DNA of 64,000 bases from Trichoplax sp. H2 (Eukaryota > Placozoa > Uniplacotomia > Trichoplacea): assembly GCA_003344405.1 (NCBI GenBank), contig NOWV01000021.1:558001-622000 (forward strand), given 5' to 3'. Shown here piece after piece: positions 34,101 to 45,878 of the stretch (position 1 is its first letter; every line of letters starts with the position of its first letter). Made by a program: the position numbers and the translations under genes. The notes under the pieces were generated by a model. It saw nothing but the letters and a program-made list of their open reading frames with translations. It was not told where the DNA came from and did not search any database.

Positions 34101-36380
34101 ATTAATAGATCGCTGTTGGGTACATTAAAACTGTATTCGATAATTAGTCATCAGTTGCGGTTGAGTTATGATTATTCTACATTTTAGTAATGCTAAATTG
34201 ACTGAAGTATATGTAGAATATATCTTAAATATCATAATTTTACACCTATGTTATAAAAAGCATCAGCAAGATATTTCTCTAGCTAATGATGACAAAGAAT
34301 ACAATCTCTTTATAACTTTTTTACTGGCTCAACGATAGATTACTGCTAAATATATTAAAGTTTCATAAAATAATTAGTCACTATCAGCTGTTTAGCAGTC
34401 CTTATTACTTAGTTGATAATGATGCTAATCATGTTAATTTAAATATAGGATCAAATTAATCGATATCGTCAAGAATTACAAAATGTTCAGAAAGCGACGG
34501 AAGCTGAACAAGTAAATAGATAATAACTACTTGAAATTTCATTCGCTTACTTTCTACTATCAGATCCAGTATATTATGATCTATAGACTTATAGCTGTAT
34601 GTTATCGAATTTTATTAGCCGTTATATCAGGAGAGAGAAAAAATTCACAAAGAAAAACAAGAATTACTGGATAAAATGAAGAAAAAAGTTGTTGGTAAGT
34701 TGGCGAGCCGATATATTGAAAATTTCAATATTCAGGTTATACCTACAAGCCAACATTATTGAGGATAGATATGTGGTATGCCATAAAATGATGAAGTACT
34801 CAGCAGTGTTACTGTTTTTTTTGTTATATTAAGCTTTAAAGAAAGAGCAACAACTACTACAGCAAGAAATTACAGAAACTAAAGAGAAAATTGAGGACTG
34901 TAAAGAGCCTCGTGTAAGTTGAATGCGATTAATAAATTGTAGCAAATTGCTTTGATTTTCTACCGACATAATCAACATAATGATTACCTACATGAAACAT
35001 ATTTCTTTTTCTAGTTAACTTAATTTGGTTTAAATCGTAATTTTCTATAACAGACGCAACTGGAAGAGGAATTAGGTATCCGGAAGAATGATTACAATAA
35101 TTTTCTTAAGAAAGCAGGAGAAGAGATGAGCCAATGTGAGGAAGATATTTATGTGACTACTTCTAAATTAGACGTCATTATGGAGGAAAATGAAAGATTA
35201 GATAATGTAAGTCATCTAAAATATTGAATTTTATAGCTATTCTATATTATACGTGGTAAATAAAGTAATGTTGTTCGATGGTTAGAGTTTGGTAATTCCT
35301 TCATATATCATTATACTGAAAATAATGTGTAATGGAGTGCTATTTAGTATTAAATAGTTTAAAGTTGATCAGAATAGTCGTTTATCATTTAATTTTAAAA
35401 GTTCTCTTGTTTTCTAACAGTTAATTTAGAATTCAACCATGAGTAAATACCCTTAGATGAAGTTATTTCAGTAGCAATCTATACCTCAAGCTATAATTAT
35501 GTACTCTATTAAATGTTACAGGCTATGAATAAGCTCCAGGCAAATTTAGATCGAGTAAATTATGCAATTGAAGAGAAGAATAATTTATTTAGGGCTATGA
35601 CTAATCGAAAGGAACACATTACAAGTAAGTAAATAGTTTTATATACTCTCAAGCAAGGTAATATGGTTGTCAAAAATATATGATGATATGCATACCGTAC
35701 CCTAAATTAATCTTAGTATTTAAGGGCAATCGCTGTTATTTTCATATTTATTAATTCAATCTACATTAAATTCTTATAAATTAGCTACATTAAAGGACGC
35801 ATGGGCTAAAGATAGAAATATGGACGTGGTAAGTTGTCCATTTGTTGGGGGTATAGAATAAAATTAAAATCGTAATTTATATTATCATCATGTTCATCGC
35901 CGTCCATGGGAAGATACCGTGGTTATTTTGATTCGAAATGTCTAATTTTCTTCTTGAATGTTACGATTTACCAATTATTATTTTAAATTTTATCTGTAAT
36001 AATTTAAAATGTGAAAATGATCATTGACTTTGTAATCATAGCCATAAGCTTGATGTAAACTTTACTTTCGTATATCACAATTTTAGAAATTTGCTATTCG
36101 CGATACAGACACAGTTGCTGAAATTACGGACTTTGAAAATGGAATGCAAGAGCGTGGAGAAGAGTAAGTTATGAAATTAAATATTTAAGAAAGGGCGATA
36201 AATTAATATAGACTACGATAAATATGCGTCATAGGTGTAGACGTAGAATTCTATTTGTTAATCAGATAAACTATGAATTTGAATATTAGGTTACAAGGCA
36301 TTCAGTCATTAATTGAGGGCGAATTGGACAATTTAACCCAGTTTTTGGAAAATTTAAGGCCTTATAATAAAGGTTTCTAA
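28103..36380 (+). CDS. Long coiled-coil protein, family not identified
   Basis: Twenty-six exons join in frame from the ATG at 28103 to the stop at 36380, giving 731 aa. Exons include 28103-28172, 28337-28416, 28544-28655, 29725-29823, 30289-30344, 32209-32319, 32706-32841, 33278-33409, 35054-35206 and 36290-36380. After a short head (MVISRQENRKTTVAAVLEHI; a segment with SLRHRFQIFPEQIENELN), nearly everything is charged heptad coiled coil rich in K, E and Q. The end (FAIRDTDTVAEITDFENGM; LTQFLENLRPYNKGF) is less coiled and may be the conserved tail. It resembles ciliary or centrosomal coiled-coil proteins in general build, but I could not match it to IFT74, IFT81 or CCDC39/40. The intron after 30344 is GC-AG, and the intron after 31496 holds a 90-bp tandem array. 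The sum of exon lengths (2196 nt) supports the model. Confidence 0.85.
31497..32170. repeat. 90-bp intronic tandem array copied from an exon-intron junction
   Basis: About seven diverged units begin near 31533, 31621, 31705, 31796, 31886, 31975 and 32065. Each contains a gtgcttcacttaattaat-like block, an attgctaatgcttttacttt block and a tgattatacgaaatatt block. The unit starting at 31705 contains ggagcttgtaagt, matching the end of the upstream exon plus its donor (gagcttgtaagt at 31491-31502). A 109-codon ORF here is a by-product. Confidence 0.8.
33410..34448 (+). repeat. Long intron with an internal degenerate duplication
   Basis: This is the longest intron of the coiled-coil gene (1039 nt). 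A segment near 33945-34140 (agatatatttctctagct, then a stretch ending near a cgataattagtca block) recurs in diverged form near 34270-34390 (agatatttctctagct, then ataattagtca). No exon seen inside. Confidence 0.5.
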
Positions 36381-37590
36381 CTGAATGTATAAGAGCAGCT
36401 AATGGTACAATTATTATGTATGCAATAATGACAGCTAAATAAATTTCCTTTTTCATATAAAGATGGCGATGAACCTGGTAATAAAAGAACACATCATAGA
36501 GTAAGGCAAGCCAAGAAGAAATCACATAATCATTAAGCCTAGGATAAGTTGAAATACTTGGAAGTACAGTATTTAAAAGTCTACATTGCAGTAATGGCTT
36601 TTGAAGCTTTTATATTGCTTAAATTTTATACATTTGTAAATAGTTGATTGCAAAGTAAAACTATCGTAGAATTTTATTACATAATAATTGTTAGAAATTT
36701 TATTACAAATCGGTCATCACTTGTTACTATTAATAAATTGAAAGTGATTAATATTGTAATATAAAAGTTATTATGAATACTAATATCATGCAACTATCGA
36801 AATCACGATGCTACTGTATTAACATTGGACCATTAATCTGTTTATGCATTTTATGTCTTGTTGACATGTTATTGTTACATGAAAAGTTATCGAACCGCAT
36901 TTTTGAATAAATTTAGCATTTGGAGATCAACGCTTTTCAAGCGAATAAACAGCATAAACTGACTCTACAAGGTGTTTACAACAGAATGATAGTAGTTTAT
37001 ACTCCTGGAATACGACATGAAAATAATGCTAGAATAAATATAGCTATCACGATAGAGTATCTTTGTATGAATATAGCAATACTATTTTCGCTAGAAATCA
37101 TAAACATTGATAACAATTAACAATTAATTAATATTGTAAGATAGCTTCATGGACAGGGATCATCAACTGGAGCATACCATCTATAGGAAGGATGCTGGGC
37201 CAATCAGAATAACTTCTAGTACTCTTTATCATTATAAATTTGAATATCGTATTCCGATAATTCGGCCATAGTTGAATCTTTCTAACCAAGTTTAAATTTT
37301 TATATGTATTACTTGATTCCATTAACATGCCCTATAATTGCATGGTAATGTAAAATTACAATAGTATACCCATACATACAATGACTGATTGGACTTTCTA
37401 AATCACAGATTGAGCCAATAATTTAAAATTTGGATTGACAAAGCTGGTTGATTCTATCCAGTTTCATAGGCATAAACATTAATAAGATCCTGTTTTGATA
37501 TTACAAGTGAACCATTTTATGAATAAAATTGCCTTCAGAGGTTGACCAAAAGGCATGACTAGTCAATTTAACAAGCCTTGAAGATTTCAC
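36381..37590. other. Convergent spacer between coiled-coil gene and UBE2E
   Basis: The stretch lies between two convergent stop codons. ORFs of 60-80 codons are present on both strands, but none has family features, and the one at 36286-36525 is antisense to the last coiled-coil exon. No RNA gene seen. Confidence 0.45.
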
Positions 37591-38208
37591 TCAAGTGGCA
37601 AATCTTTGTGTCCATTGCCTAGCTATCTCATCGTGCCTGCTTTTATCTTGGAAGTAAAGGAGTGCAATATTATCGACTAATGGTTTGCTTGGAATAGAAT
37701 TCTTTAATAGGTTACAAATTGATTGTAAAATTTGACTAATAGTTGTTGTTGGGCTCCAGTTTTCATTCAATAGATCCAAGCAAATTGCCCCTTTGGAATT
37801 GATATTACAGTGATAAACACGTGTACGAAATGTTACAGTAGGTGGCTTAAATGGATAATCATTGGTAAATTCCAACTCTAAGAAGAAGACACCACCTTGG
37901 TAAACTGATCCAGCTGGGCCTAATATCGTAGCAACCCATTGATAGATATTATCACCTTTAGGGCCAGCAGAACAGTTAGCTGGTGGATGTAGAGTTAGCT
38001 CTGTCAGTTCGAGTTGTAGGCGACGAACACTAGCACCCATGCCATTAATTTTACTATGCCATTTCGAAGATTTGGTCTCTACAGGTGATGAATAACGATT
38101 TCTTAAGGATTGTTTCTGATCTGTTTCAGCATAAGGATCTTGATTTGGATCTTGTTGATCTTCATCCATTTCGGTAAGATGCGTTAACGTGCTGCTTTCT
38201 TCTAGCAT
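37591..38208 (-). CDS. UBE2E: UBE2E-class ubiquitin-conjugating enzyme, intronless
   Basis: This E2 carries activated ubiquitin on its active-site cysteine. The 205-aa protein has an acidic, Ser/Thr-rich N-terminal extension of about 58 residues, typical of class III UBE2E enzymes. The UBC fold follows: [76 protein letters not shown]; and the end [10 protein letters not shown]. The catalytic Cys is about residue 143 in GAICLDLL, and the HPN-type site reads HCN near 133-135, as in UBE2[13 protein letters not shown] and YHCNIN place it in UBE2D/E, and the extension in UBE2E. It is a single exon, unlike most neighbours, so it may derive from a retrocopy. It is divergent from LRRC73. The exact paralogue number is not assignable. 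Confidence 0.93.
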   Translation of the reverse strand: MLEESSTLTHLTEMDEDQQDPNQDPYAETDQKQSLRNRYSSPVETKSSKWHSKINGMGASVRRLQLELTELTLHPPANCSAGPKGDNIYQWVATILGPAGSVYQGGVFFLELEFTNDYPFKPPTVTFRTRVYHCNINSKGAICLDLLNENWSPTTTISQILQSICNLLKNSIPSKPLVDNIALLYFQDKSRHDEIARQWTQRFAT

Positions 38209-39433
38209 ATTGTCTCACTTTTTTTTCATTGTATGGCTAATTTTCCTTCATGTTACTGCTACTCTTGCTATAGAGTAGTTGCCATATTTGGTAGACTTGT
38301 ATTGCCAAATTATAATATTAAAATTGATCGAATAGAAGAATATGCGAGCAAAATGAATCAATTTACTGTAGTAAAATGGAGCAAAGATGATATAGACGAG
38401 TTGTTGGTAATCGAGTAGTGGCCACCTACAGTGAATCGTCCAACTTCTGTACACTTCCATATACTGTTTAGTATAAGCTTTGGACTACTGCATGCGCACA
38501 GGATAATAAGAAACTGCTGTACCTTAAGTACAGTATATTACTGTATAGTTTAGCGGTTGAATAACAAATTGCTCAGGGCCCAAACATGCTTAAAATTACT
38601 ACCAAACTGTATTGTGAAAGGATTGAATCAAGAAGTTCTGTATGACAATTCGTGATTATCTTATGAGCTCAAGTTTTCCTCTTGAACTCTGTATTTAATC
38701 GATAATTTGCGTATTCAAATAAATCGATAGGTATGATAGAAGTGACTGTTGACTACTAAGCTCCCTAACTTGTTTCTCTTTATACAATCAGTACTGCACG
38801 ATTGCAGTATTTGGTCAGTTGGCTACCAGACCGTGTAGCCCAGCTGTCCACACTGCAATCCCATGCATAAAAATCAGTATTGATTTCATTTTTAGATTGC
38901 AAAGTAAGGTGCAGAATGTAAGATATTCAACTATGAACGGATAGAAATCATCCATGGGCAGCCATATTACAGTATAAAGATTTCAGATGAAATATGGAGT
39001 ATGCCACAGTTATGGCTGCCATGGCTTAGGCATGCGCAAAGCATACCATTTTGCTTACCAGTTGCCTAGACAACATCGACAGTATTGATGGCTATCGAGT
39101 AAGTTACGATTGATCACTGAGGTTTAGTGCTAAAATAGAAAGTATTCGTAGACATTCTACTATAATTACTTTAAGCATAGCCGTTACATTGTAAAGGTTA
39201 AGTTATAAGATTTATCCCACTTGAATTCGGATACTTTTTACTTGTACTTTAGTCGAAATCCCATCTAATCTTTTTGCGCTCTCATATCTAGTTGTAGTGA
39301 AATCATAAGTCGTTGAATATTATTGTGTACCGATATAACCACCGTTGTGGCAGTTCTCACTTTTACGTTGGCTAAATATTATTAGTGATCGCAATAAAGC
39401 CCCAAGGAAGTGGTTTTATATAATCATTCTACT
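38209..39433. promoter_or_regulatory. Shared divergent upstream region of UBE2E and LRRC73
   Basis: About 1.2 kb lies between two divergent start codons. TACAGTA/TACTGTA words occur near 38527-38548, and single tactgta or cagtactg words near 38463 and 38788. No TATA box stands out. Antisense ORFs of 60-70 codons at 38233-38460 overlap each other and have no support. Confidence 0.4.
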
Positions 39434-41728
39434 ATGATGTTAGGCTCAATTCAAATAACCAGAGAAAATCTTACCGGCATAGATGTAGCTGAGATAGCTA
39501 TATCGCTACGTAAAAATGAAGTTACTTTACTCCTTTTACGTGAATGTACTGTAACGGATGCGGATTTCGAAAAATTGGCTAATGCTCTTGCTCAATGCAA
39601 ATCTATCGTACAACTAACTCTCAATATTGGAATTGTATCCAACATTCAACGTATTGCCATCCTGGCTAAAGTCCTGCAACTAAATAAATCTCTTCGACGT
39701 TTGCAGTAAGTTAATAGAGCTTATATTTAACAGATAAAAGTAGTAAATTCTATTATGGTAAACGATAGCTATTATAATGATGGACTAATACTAATAGAAT
39801 ATAGTAATCAGATTTACTTTATATACCATGCATGTTATATAAAGTCTTTGATGCATCAAATTAAAGTAGCTTCTTTATCGGTAGTAGTTAAGTTTTTAAA
39901 TTTTTCCGGATAAGTTATATCAATGATATATTATAACATTGATAGTTAATGCTACTTGTATACTTCTTTCTTATATAAATATGAGCATGCTATTGTATCA
40001 AATATCGCATTATTGGATAGCAAACGTGCAAGTAAATTATTACTTTAAGAAAATGAATGCTAATTGCTATTTACATAAATATTAGCCTACATGGTTCTCC
40101 CCTTGGCAATGATGGTTTAGCTTGTTTAATGCCAGGCCTACTAATACATCCAACTTTAACTGATTTTGATGCTGGAGATTGTCAGCTTGGAGATGATGCT
40201 ATTCGGGATATTGCTACGTTGATAATTGAAAAGGAAAAAAGAAAGCATCCTATAACTGTTCTTACTCTCAGCGCAAATCAAGGTACCCTAATGATTAAAA
40301 GTTTGCCTAAACAGTAACATATATACGTATGTCATCATTTTTTCCCCTTCATATCTTCTACGCTAAATACAGATATCTGACAGAAAAGATTACATGCTTT
40401 AATATTTCTTCACATCGTTTTTGAAATTATATATTATTTTTATACACTTAGATGTTACTGCCAAAGGATGGACTAGTCTGATTGCAGCTGTAGCAACTGC
40501 TAGATATCTCCGAAGTCTTCACATAGATTATACACGACTAGGAGATTATGGGGCCGGTATCATCGCTGTAATGTTAGCTTCTAATCGTTCATTAAGACAG
40601 CTAGACATTGAAGACACTGGCATAACAGATAATGGAGCTGAACTTATGCTACATTCACTTTATTCTTTTCCAACATCGATCTCAAACTTTATTCTGGATG
40701 AGAATGATATACATGAGGAGATACTTAGTGAGATTGATAGCTGTTTAAATCATGATCACGAAGACGAAAATATAGATGATAACGACAGTGCTGAAAATAA
40801 TAAAGATGACGATGAAAGTTCTTCTGATGAACACAAGATGACATCTGTTAGCCTTAGAACGGCTGTTAGGTTTGCTCATCAAAAAAATGAAAGTGAAAGC
40901 GATGAAGAATCGAATACAGGCCGTGGTTACAATGATACCTTCCCTAGCTTTATTCAATCAAAGCAAATGTCTGAATCAGATGAAGATGATCGGAAAAGAA
41001 TTGCATCAAAGTTACGATTAATTCAGAAAGATGGTACTCAAGAAGGAGATTATTTCGATGGAAGGAAGCCTACTTCCTCTAGAACTGAAAATAACGGGCG
41101 CAAAGATAGACATAAACACTCAAATCTGCCAAGAAAGATGTCATCAGACAGTGGTAGTAGTGGCGACAATGATAACAGTAAGAGAGTAGAAGTTCAGGTG
41201 CACTACGATACTAAGAAAATCTCGCATCATGATCAAGATCAACCTATGTCTAAAAAACACAATGTTAAACATCGCATTGATGATAGCGATAAAGAAAGTG
41301 ATAAAAATTCAACTTCAAGGATACAAAATAATATTTTAAATGAAGAAATTGAGCATAATCAAAATTCTAACTCCAGTGATAATCAAGACCAATGGAAAGA
41401 AAGTGTTTCTACCGACAAGTCGAATTCTCGTAAACATGGCATTAATCAAGAAGTACAAAGCAGCGATGATAATGAAGAGAATGACCATCATGAACGTGAC
41501 GTAAAAGATAATGATAAAGTAGATAAAACAAATATTCAGTACGAAAGTGACGATAGTAGTAGTAGTAGTAGTAGAAGGAATAAGGCTGATGATAAGAAAA
41601 ATGAGGTAGCAAGAAGTCGGAACGTGGTGAAAGGAGTAGAAATTAATAGCGATGAAGATGATGATGCCGATAATGATATAGTGCAAAGTAGTGTTAAATC
41701 TAAAGCTACTAAGGAAGTAGTAAACTAA
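39434..41728 (+). CDS. LRRC73: LRRC73-like leucine-rich repeat protein with acidic tail
   Basis: Three exons join in frame: 39434-39705, 40086-40282 and 40452-41728, giving 581 aa (human LRRC73 about 316). The first roughly 255 residues follow human LRRC73 repeat by repeat: SIQITRENLTGIDVAEI, LRECTVTDADFEKLANAL, LHGSPLGNDGLACLMPGL, GDCQLGDDAIRDI, LTLSANQ...TAKGWTSL, YTRLGDYGAG and LDIEDTGITDNGAELML. The open frame reaches a GTG at 39410, but the ATG at 39434 (MMLGSIQIT) matches the human start (MLPSSIQIS). The remaining 325 residues are low complexity, rich in D, E, S, N, K and H, including a run of seven serines, and should be disordered. Human LRRC73 has only a short acidic tail. Function is poorly known; RNI-type repeats suggest protein binding. 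It is divergent from UBE2E. Confidence 0.9.
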
Positions 41729-42598
41729 GCTAATTATATTAGGGCAATAGCTTAAACAATATCATTCTCAATCGTCTAACTTTCTACACATTTCCCATGC
41801 AATAATTGAATCTTAGACTATATTTCATGTTTGTAAATTAGTATTTATAAATTATTGATACCGCGTGAATGTTATTACCATAAAAGGCATACACATATTA
41901 TCATAGATTTATAATCTTAAATAAATACTGTATATAATATTCAATTCTATCTTACATGTATATCACTATTATTTCAGATTCCAAGAAATATTTTATTAAA
42001 GCTTACTAGTATCGTTTTATTCCATTTACAATTTAACTTTAAATTATCTATAGTACTTTAGAGGATAAATATGTAATAGCTAATGTAATTTCACGATGAA
42101 ATGACGATTTGTGATTATGAATGAAAATCAAAGTAAGAAATAAATAATACTATCGTATTTGAATAGCTGACGTTAATAAATACGGCAAAATTTATTATTC
42201 TTCACTTCCTTACAAACTTTTCCGGTACATGAAAATTTGATCAATACATCAAATTGGCTAATTATTCATTATCTTTTAGCTTATTTAACTAGATACTTAG
42301 ATTACTACGTGTATAATTACATTTAAAGAACTACATAACTATACCTTGAAGTTTGAACTAATTAAATGTAAGCTACGTCTATGCTTTCATTAATTGCAGA
42401 AACAGTACGTGCAATGAAGGATTTCAAATATCTGATAATTAACTCCTTATAATACTGTACTTAGGAAGAGTATTGGATAATAGACGTTGACGCTTTCGTA
42501 ACTTAAATTTTTAAACATCGTAAATTACTTGTAAGATCGAGCGTCGTTAAAATACTAAATAGATCCATATAACAACTTAAAAAATTAAGCTAATGTTC
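41729..42598. other. Convergent spacer between LRRC73 and WARS1
   Basis: AT-rich 3' flanks of two convergent genes. An aataaatact word near 41920 could serve as the LRRC73 polyadenylation signal. No exon seen. Confidence 0.45.
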
Positions 42599-44606
42599 TT
42601 AGTAGGTATATTTTAACTTTCTTGGTCTCATAAATTCACGTGCGATATCATCCGTAATTTGTGACCGCTTCTCTTGATGAGTTTTTACAATTCCTTGCAA
42701 TATTTGAATTAAACGCTTTTTTAATTCTCCTGAAAGCATCTCACCAGATGAATATTCCTAATACATTAAACAGAATAGTAAGCTTAAATTTTAAACAGGT
42801 CTTAAACACACAAAATTTTGATAAAATAATAACGTTTTAGTTTACTACTTTTAATTCGCTTAGAAGTACCTTTTCAATTTTTGCTAATTCGTCGTCATCT
42901 TCTAAGAAAAATTTTAAAAATTGATATGAAATATCAACTGAACAATCTCCTCCATATTTTCTATGCTCTTCGATCGTATCTCGGCCACCGGAATATGCAT
43001 ACTTATTTATCTATGCATAGGTAAAATAATTATTGATCAGTTCGCAAGCTAGACACTTACTTTTATGGCTATGACTTCATATCATATTAAAGTATGCATG
43101 AAAATAAGTTGATACTCACCTTCTTTTTGATCATGTTCGGAGTATCAGAAAGATAGATTGAAGAGTTTAGGTCACTAGCGCTCATTTTGGTCTGAGCGCC
43201 TTGCAGCGCTGGTAAGAACTGTGAATGAATTAGAGCAGGTTTTACAAATCCTAGTCTAGGAGCAACGTCTCGAGTCATGCGGAAGTATGGATCCTAAAAA
43301 TTGAATTAAATCAGTAATTAGTCTATAGATTGATAGGAGGTAAGGATAAAAGTTTACTAAAAGTAATTTAGACCTGATCAATTGCGCATGGGATTAAACA
43401 CTTTACATTCTTTGCATTTCCAAAGATTTGTGGAAATGATGCAGAAAATGAAGGTGCAGCTTGAATCGCAGGAAATGAAATCTTGCCTAACAGAGTAGGA
43501 AGAAAATTTGTTGCTTCCAATACCGATATAGTATACTGTATATATATAATTTAATTTTATTACCGATGTTATCTGACTCTCCAAATCCAAAAATTCCTTT
43601 AACCTGGTTGAATGTAATGCATTTCCGTACTTTCAAAACGGTTCTGTTAAAAGCCCGGCTTTGTCTACGAAGGTACAAATGAATTGCTATCAATAATAAT
43701 ATGATTAGTTACTAGCCTAGTTGTCAACATTAAGATGATATAGGCCTAACTCTTACGCCATTATGTCAAGATCAGAAAATATAAAAGTCTTCTCAATATC
43801 GAATCCACAAGCCAGGATATCTTTAATGTTGCTGATTGTTATTTTTTCTAATTCATCTAGTGATATATCTCTCCACAGAAACTTTTCGTCGTCAGTCATT
43901 TGTACAATTAAGGGAACATCAAAAGCTTCTTGTAACCACCTAAAGATAACAGTGAATACTTCTGTATTAATTTTATATGATTATCTTAATGAGAAGCCAC
44001 AATAATTTACTTTGTAAATAGAAAGGGAATTAAGTGGCCAATATGGAGAGCTCCAGATGATGGTCCACGTCCAGTATATAGATAGAAAGGCTTTTTATTT
44101 TCATGTAATGTTAAAATTTGATCTAATTCCCTGTGATAATACGTAATACGTTATTATTAAAGGATATTAGATATCGACCATAAATTGAATTATTTATACC
44201 TATGAGAGAAAAATAGGCCACGGCGTAAGAATACGTGAGATTTACGTCCAGTTACGCGCTCAAATCGTTCTATTAAAGCGCTGTCAATCTTATTAGAACC
44301 AAATTCCGCTGATATACAACAAATAAATTATAAAAATAATATGAATTTTCATTGAGCCTAATTTGTAGCACTACAGTATATCGATGAAGCGAGTTATAAT
44401 CAATATATTTTCGTAAAATAGCTACATCGACGAACTTACTCCACATGTTGCATTGTGCAATACATGTCATCTAGGAATTTCTTACCGATCAGTTTATCGT
44501 AATTTACAGCTTTGGAAGCCGATACAGTCCATGGATCAATACGTTGAGTTTCAGTATCTTCATCAATTTGAACATCGCCTAGCTTGGCTGTCGCATCTTC
44601 AGCCAT
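42599..44606 (-). CDS. WARS1: Cytoplasmic tryptophanyl-tRNA synthetase
   Basis: This enzyme charges tRNA-Trp with tryptophan using ATP in the cytosol. Nine exons join in frame: 44606-44486, 44308-44200, 44130-44011, 43939-43757, 43664-43564, 43486-43374, 43293-43120, 43001-42870 and 42757-42599. They give 403 aa. The class I signatures are HIGH ([13 protein letters not shown]) and KMSAS ([10 protein letters not shown]). Other conserved stretches are [91 protein letters not shown] and [18 protein letters not shown], ending EFMRPRKL. Human WARS1 has 471 aa; the missing part is the N-terminal WHEP domain, as the ATG exon begins just before DPWTV. It is clearly the eukaryotic cytosolic type, not the bacterial-like WARS2. 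It is divergent from RSPH9. Confidence 0.96.
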
Positions 44607-45878
44607 TTTGAATTAATCCTTTGAGTAAGAACAACTAGGTTTAAGATTTGCTTATAAGTAAAATTAATCAAACCGCTCAATGATGCTTGTATTTATTTAT
44701 TTACAGTAAGAATTAGCAATTCAGTACTTGAGTGATGACTTGATTACTACAGAGCCAAGAGTTTAGAAGACGTGTAGCATCACTCTTTACGCACTATTTT
44801 ATTATTGCATCATCAATTGCTACTATTTACAGCTGCGTATAAATATAGCAAGGTAGAGTTATATAGGTCTAACATATACTGTACAGAGCAAGAATAATGA
44901 TGATCTTACTTTCCATTCAATTTTAACACCTGTAGTAATCATTTCTAGAATCCTTTTATAGTGTAGCTCGAATTAATTTGATAAAAATAAGGATTGAATG
45001 AACCAAGTTAATAAAACGATTGATGACAGTTTCCAGGTACGCCTAACTTGTCCTACTCTAGTGTATTCGATATTGCTGAGACTGTTGATTTAAGCTTAGT
45101 ATAGATACTTCACAATACCGTCCTAACGGTGCTACAACATTGCCACTAAAATCTTGCATCTAGCAATACATTTCAATCCAATTTCGATTATTGGCTAACT
45201 TTAACATATCTTACTTTATCATTGTAATAAATACGATTTCTCCCTTACCTTTCCTACTTTCCTTTGCTTTTAAATTCAATCTCAATGCTGTAATTCTACC
45301 TGCCCACAGAAGCACACTGGGGTAGTCGTTGCGTCTTTGGTGACACAGGATACCGTATCGTATCGCAGTCGCGTTGATTTCGTATCCGGTACTGGTGCCG
45401 ATACGGTACTGTGCTGTAGTGTTCTTCCGATCCCCGTGTGAACTGAGCATGCTCTATCCTTGTACCGTATCGCAATAGTAAAAATTTGTAGACAACAAAT
45501 AATTGTATTTTGTATAAGTTGTTAGGTGCTATATCGTATAGTAAATTATGATTAGTCCGTCCATCTTGCGGAATACTGTACAGTGTACAGTACTTGGCTA
45601 AAAAGAGAGAAAGGGAGAGACTCAAGTTACTACAGTAGTGTACAGTACTGAGTACTGTAGGTCCGTAATAACTGAGCATGACAGATGACCAAGTTATACG
45701 CATGCGCTAAATTTTATGTGGTAGCATAGAATAGCGATGTTATCTCCATAGTAACCGAATAAACTACCTTACTACAGTAGTTCCATATCGCATCGAGAGA
45801 GTAGAGCAAAACTACGCCAAGCAATTAAAGCGATTTATTTTATCACTACCTAAACAGTAACATTGGCAGAAGAAAAAT
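44607..45878. promoter_or_regulatory. Shared divergent upstream region of WARS1 and RSPH9
   Basis: This 1.27-kb stretch between divergent starts holds palindromic TACTGTACAGTG/TACAGTACT clusters at about 45574-45596 and 45632-45661. A gtatcg-rich patch lies near 45350-45480. Minus-strand ORFs at 45211-45703 overlap one another in different frames and lie in this repetitive part, so I do not count them as genes. Confidence 0.4.

Noticed and set aside
28103-36380. IFT74, IFT81 or CCDC39/40 identity for the coiled-coil gene
   Set aside because: Remembered sequences of these proteins do not align beyond general heptad composition; the IFT81 N-terminal calponin-like domain is absent.
39410-39433. 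Upstream GTG start for LRRC73
   Set aside because: GTG is not a usual eukaryotic start; the ATG at 39434 aligns with the human N terminus.
45211-45703. Minus-strand ORFs of 79 and 135 codons
   Set aside because: They overlap each other in different frames within repeat-rich promoter DNA; no recognisable domains.
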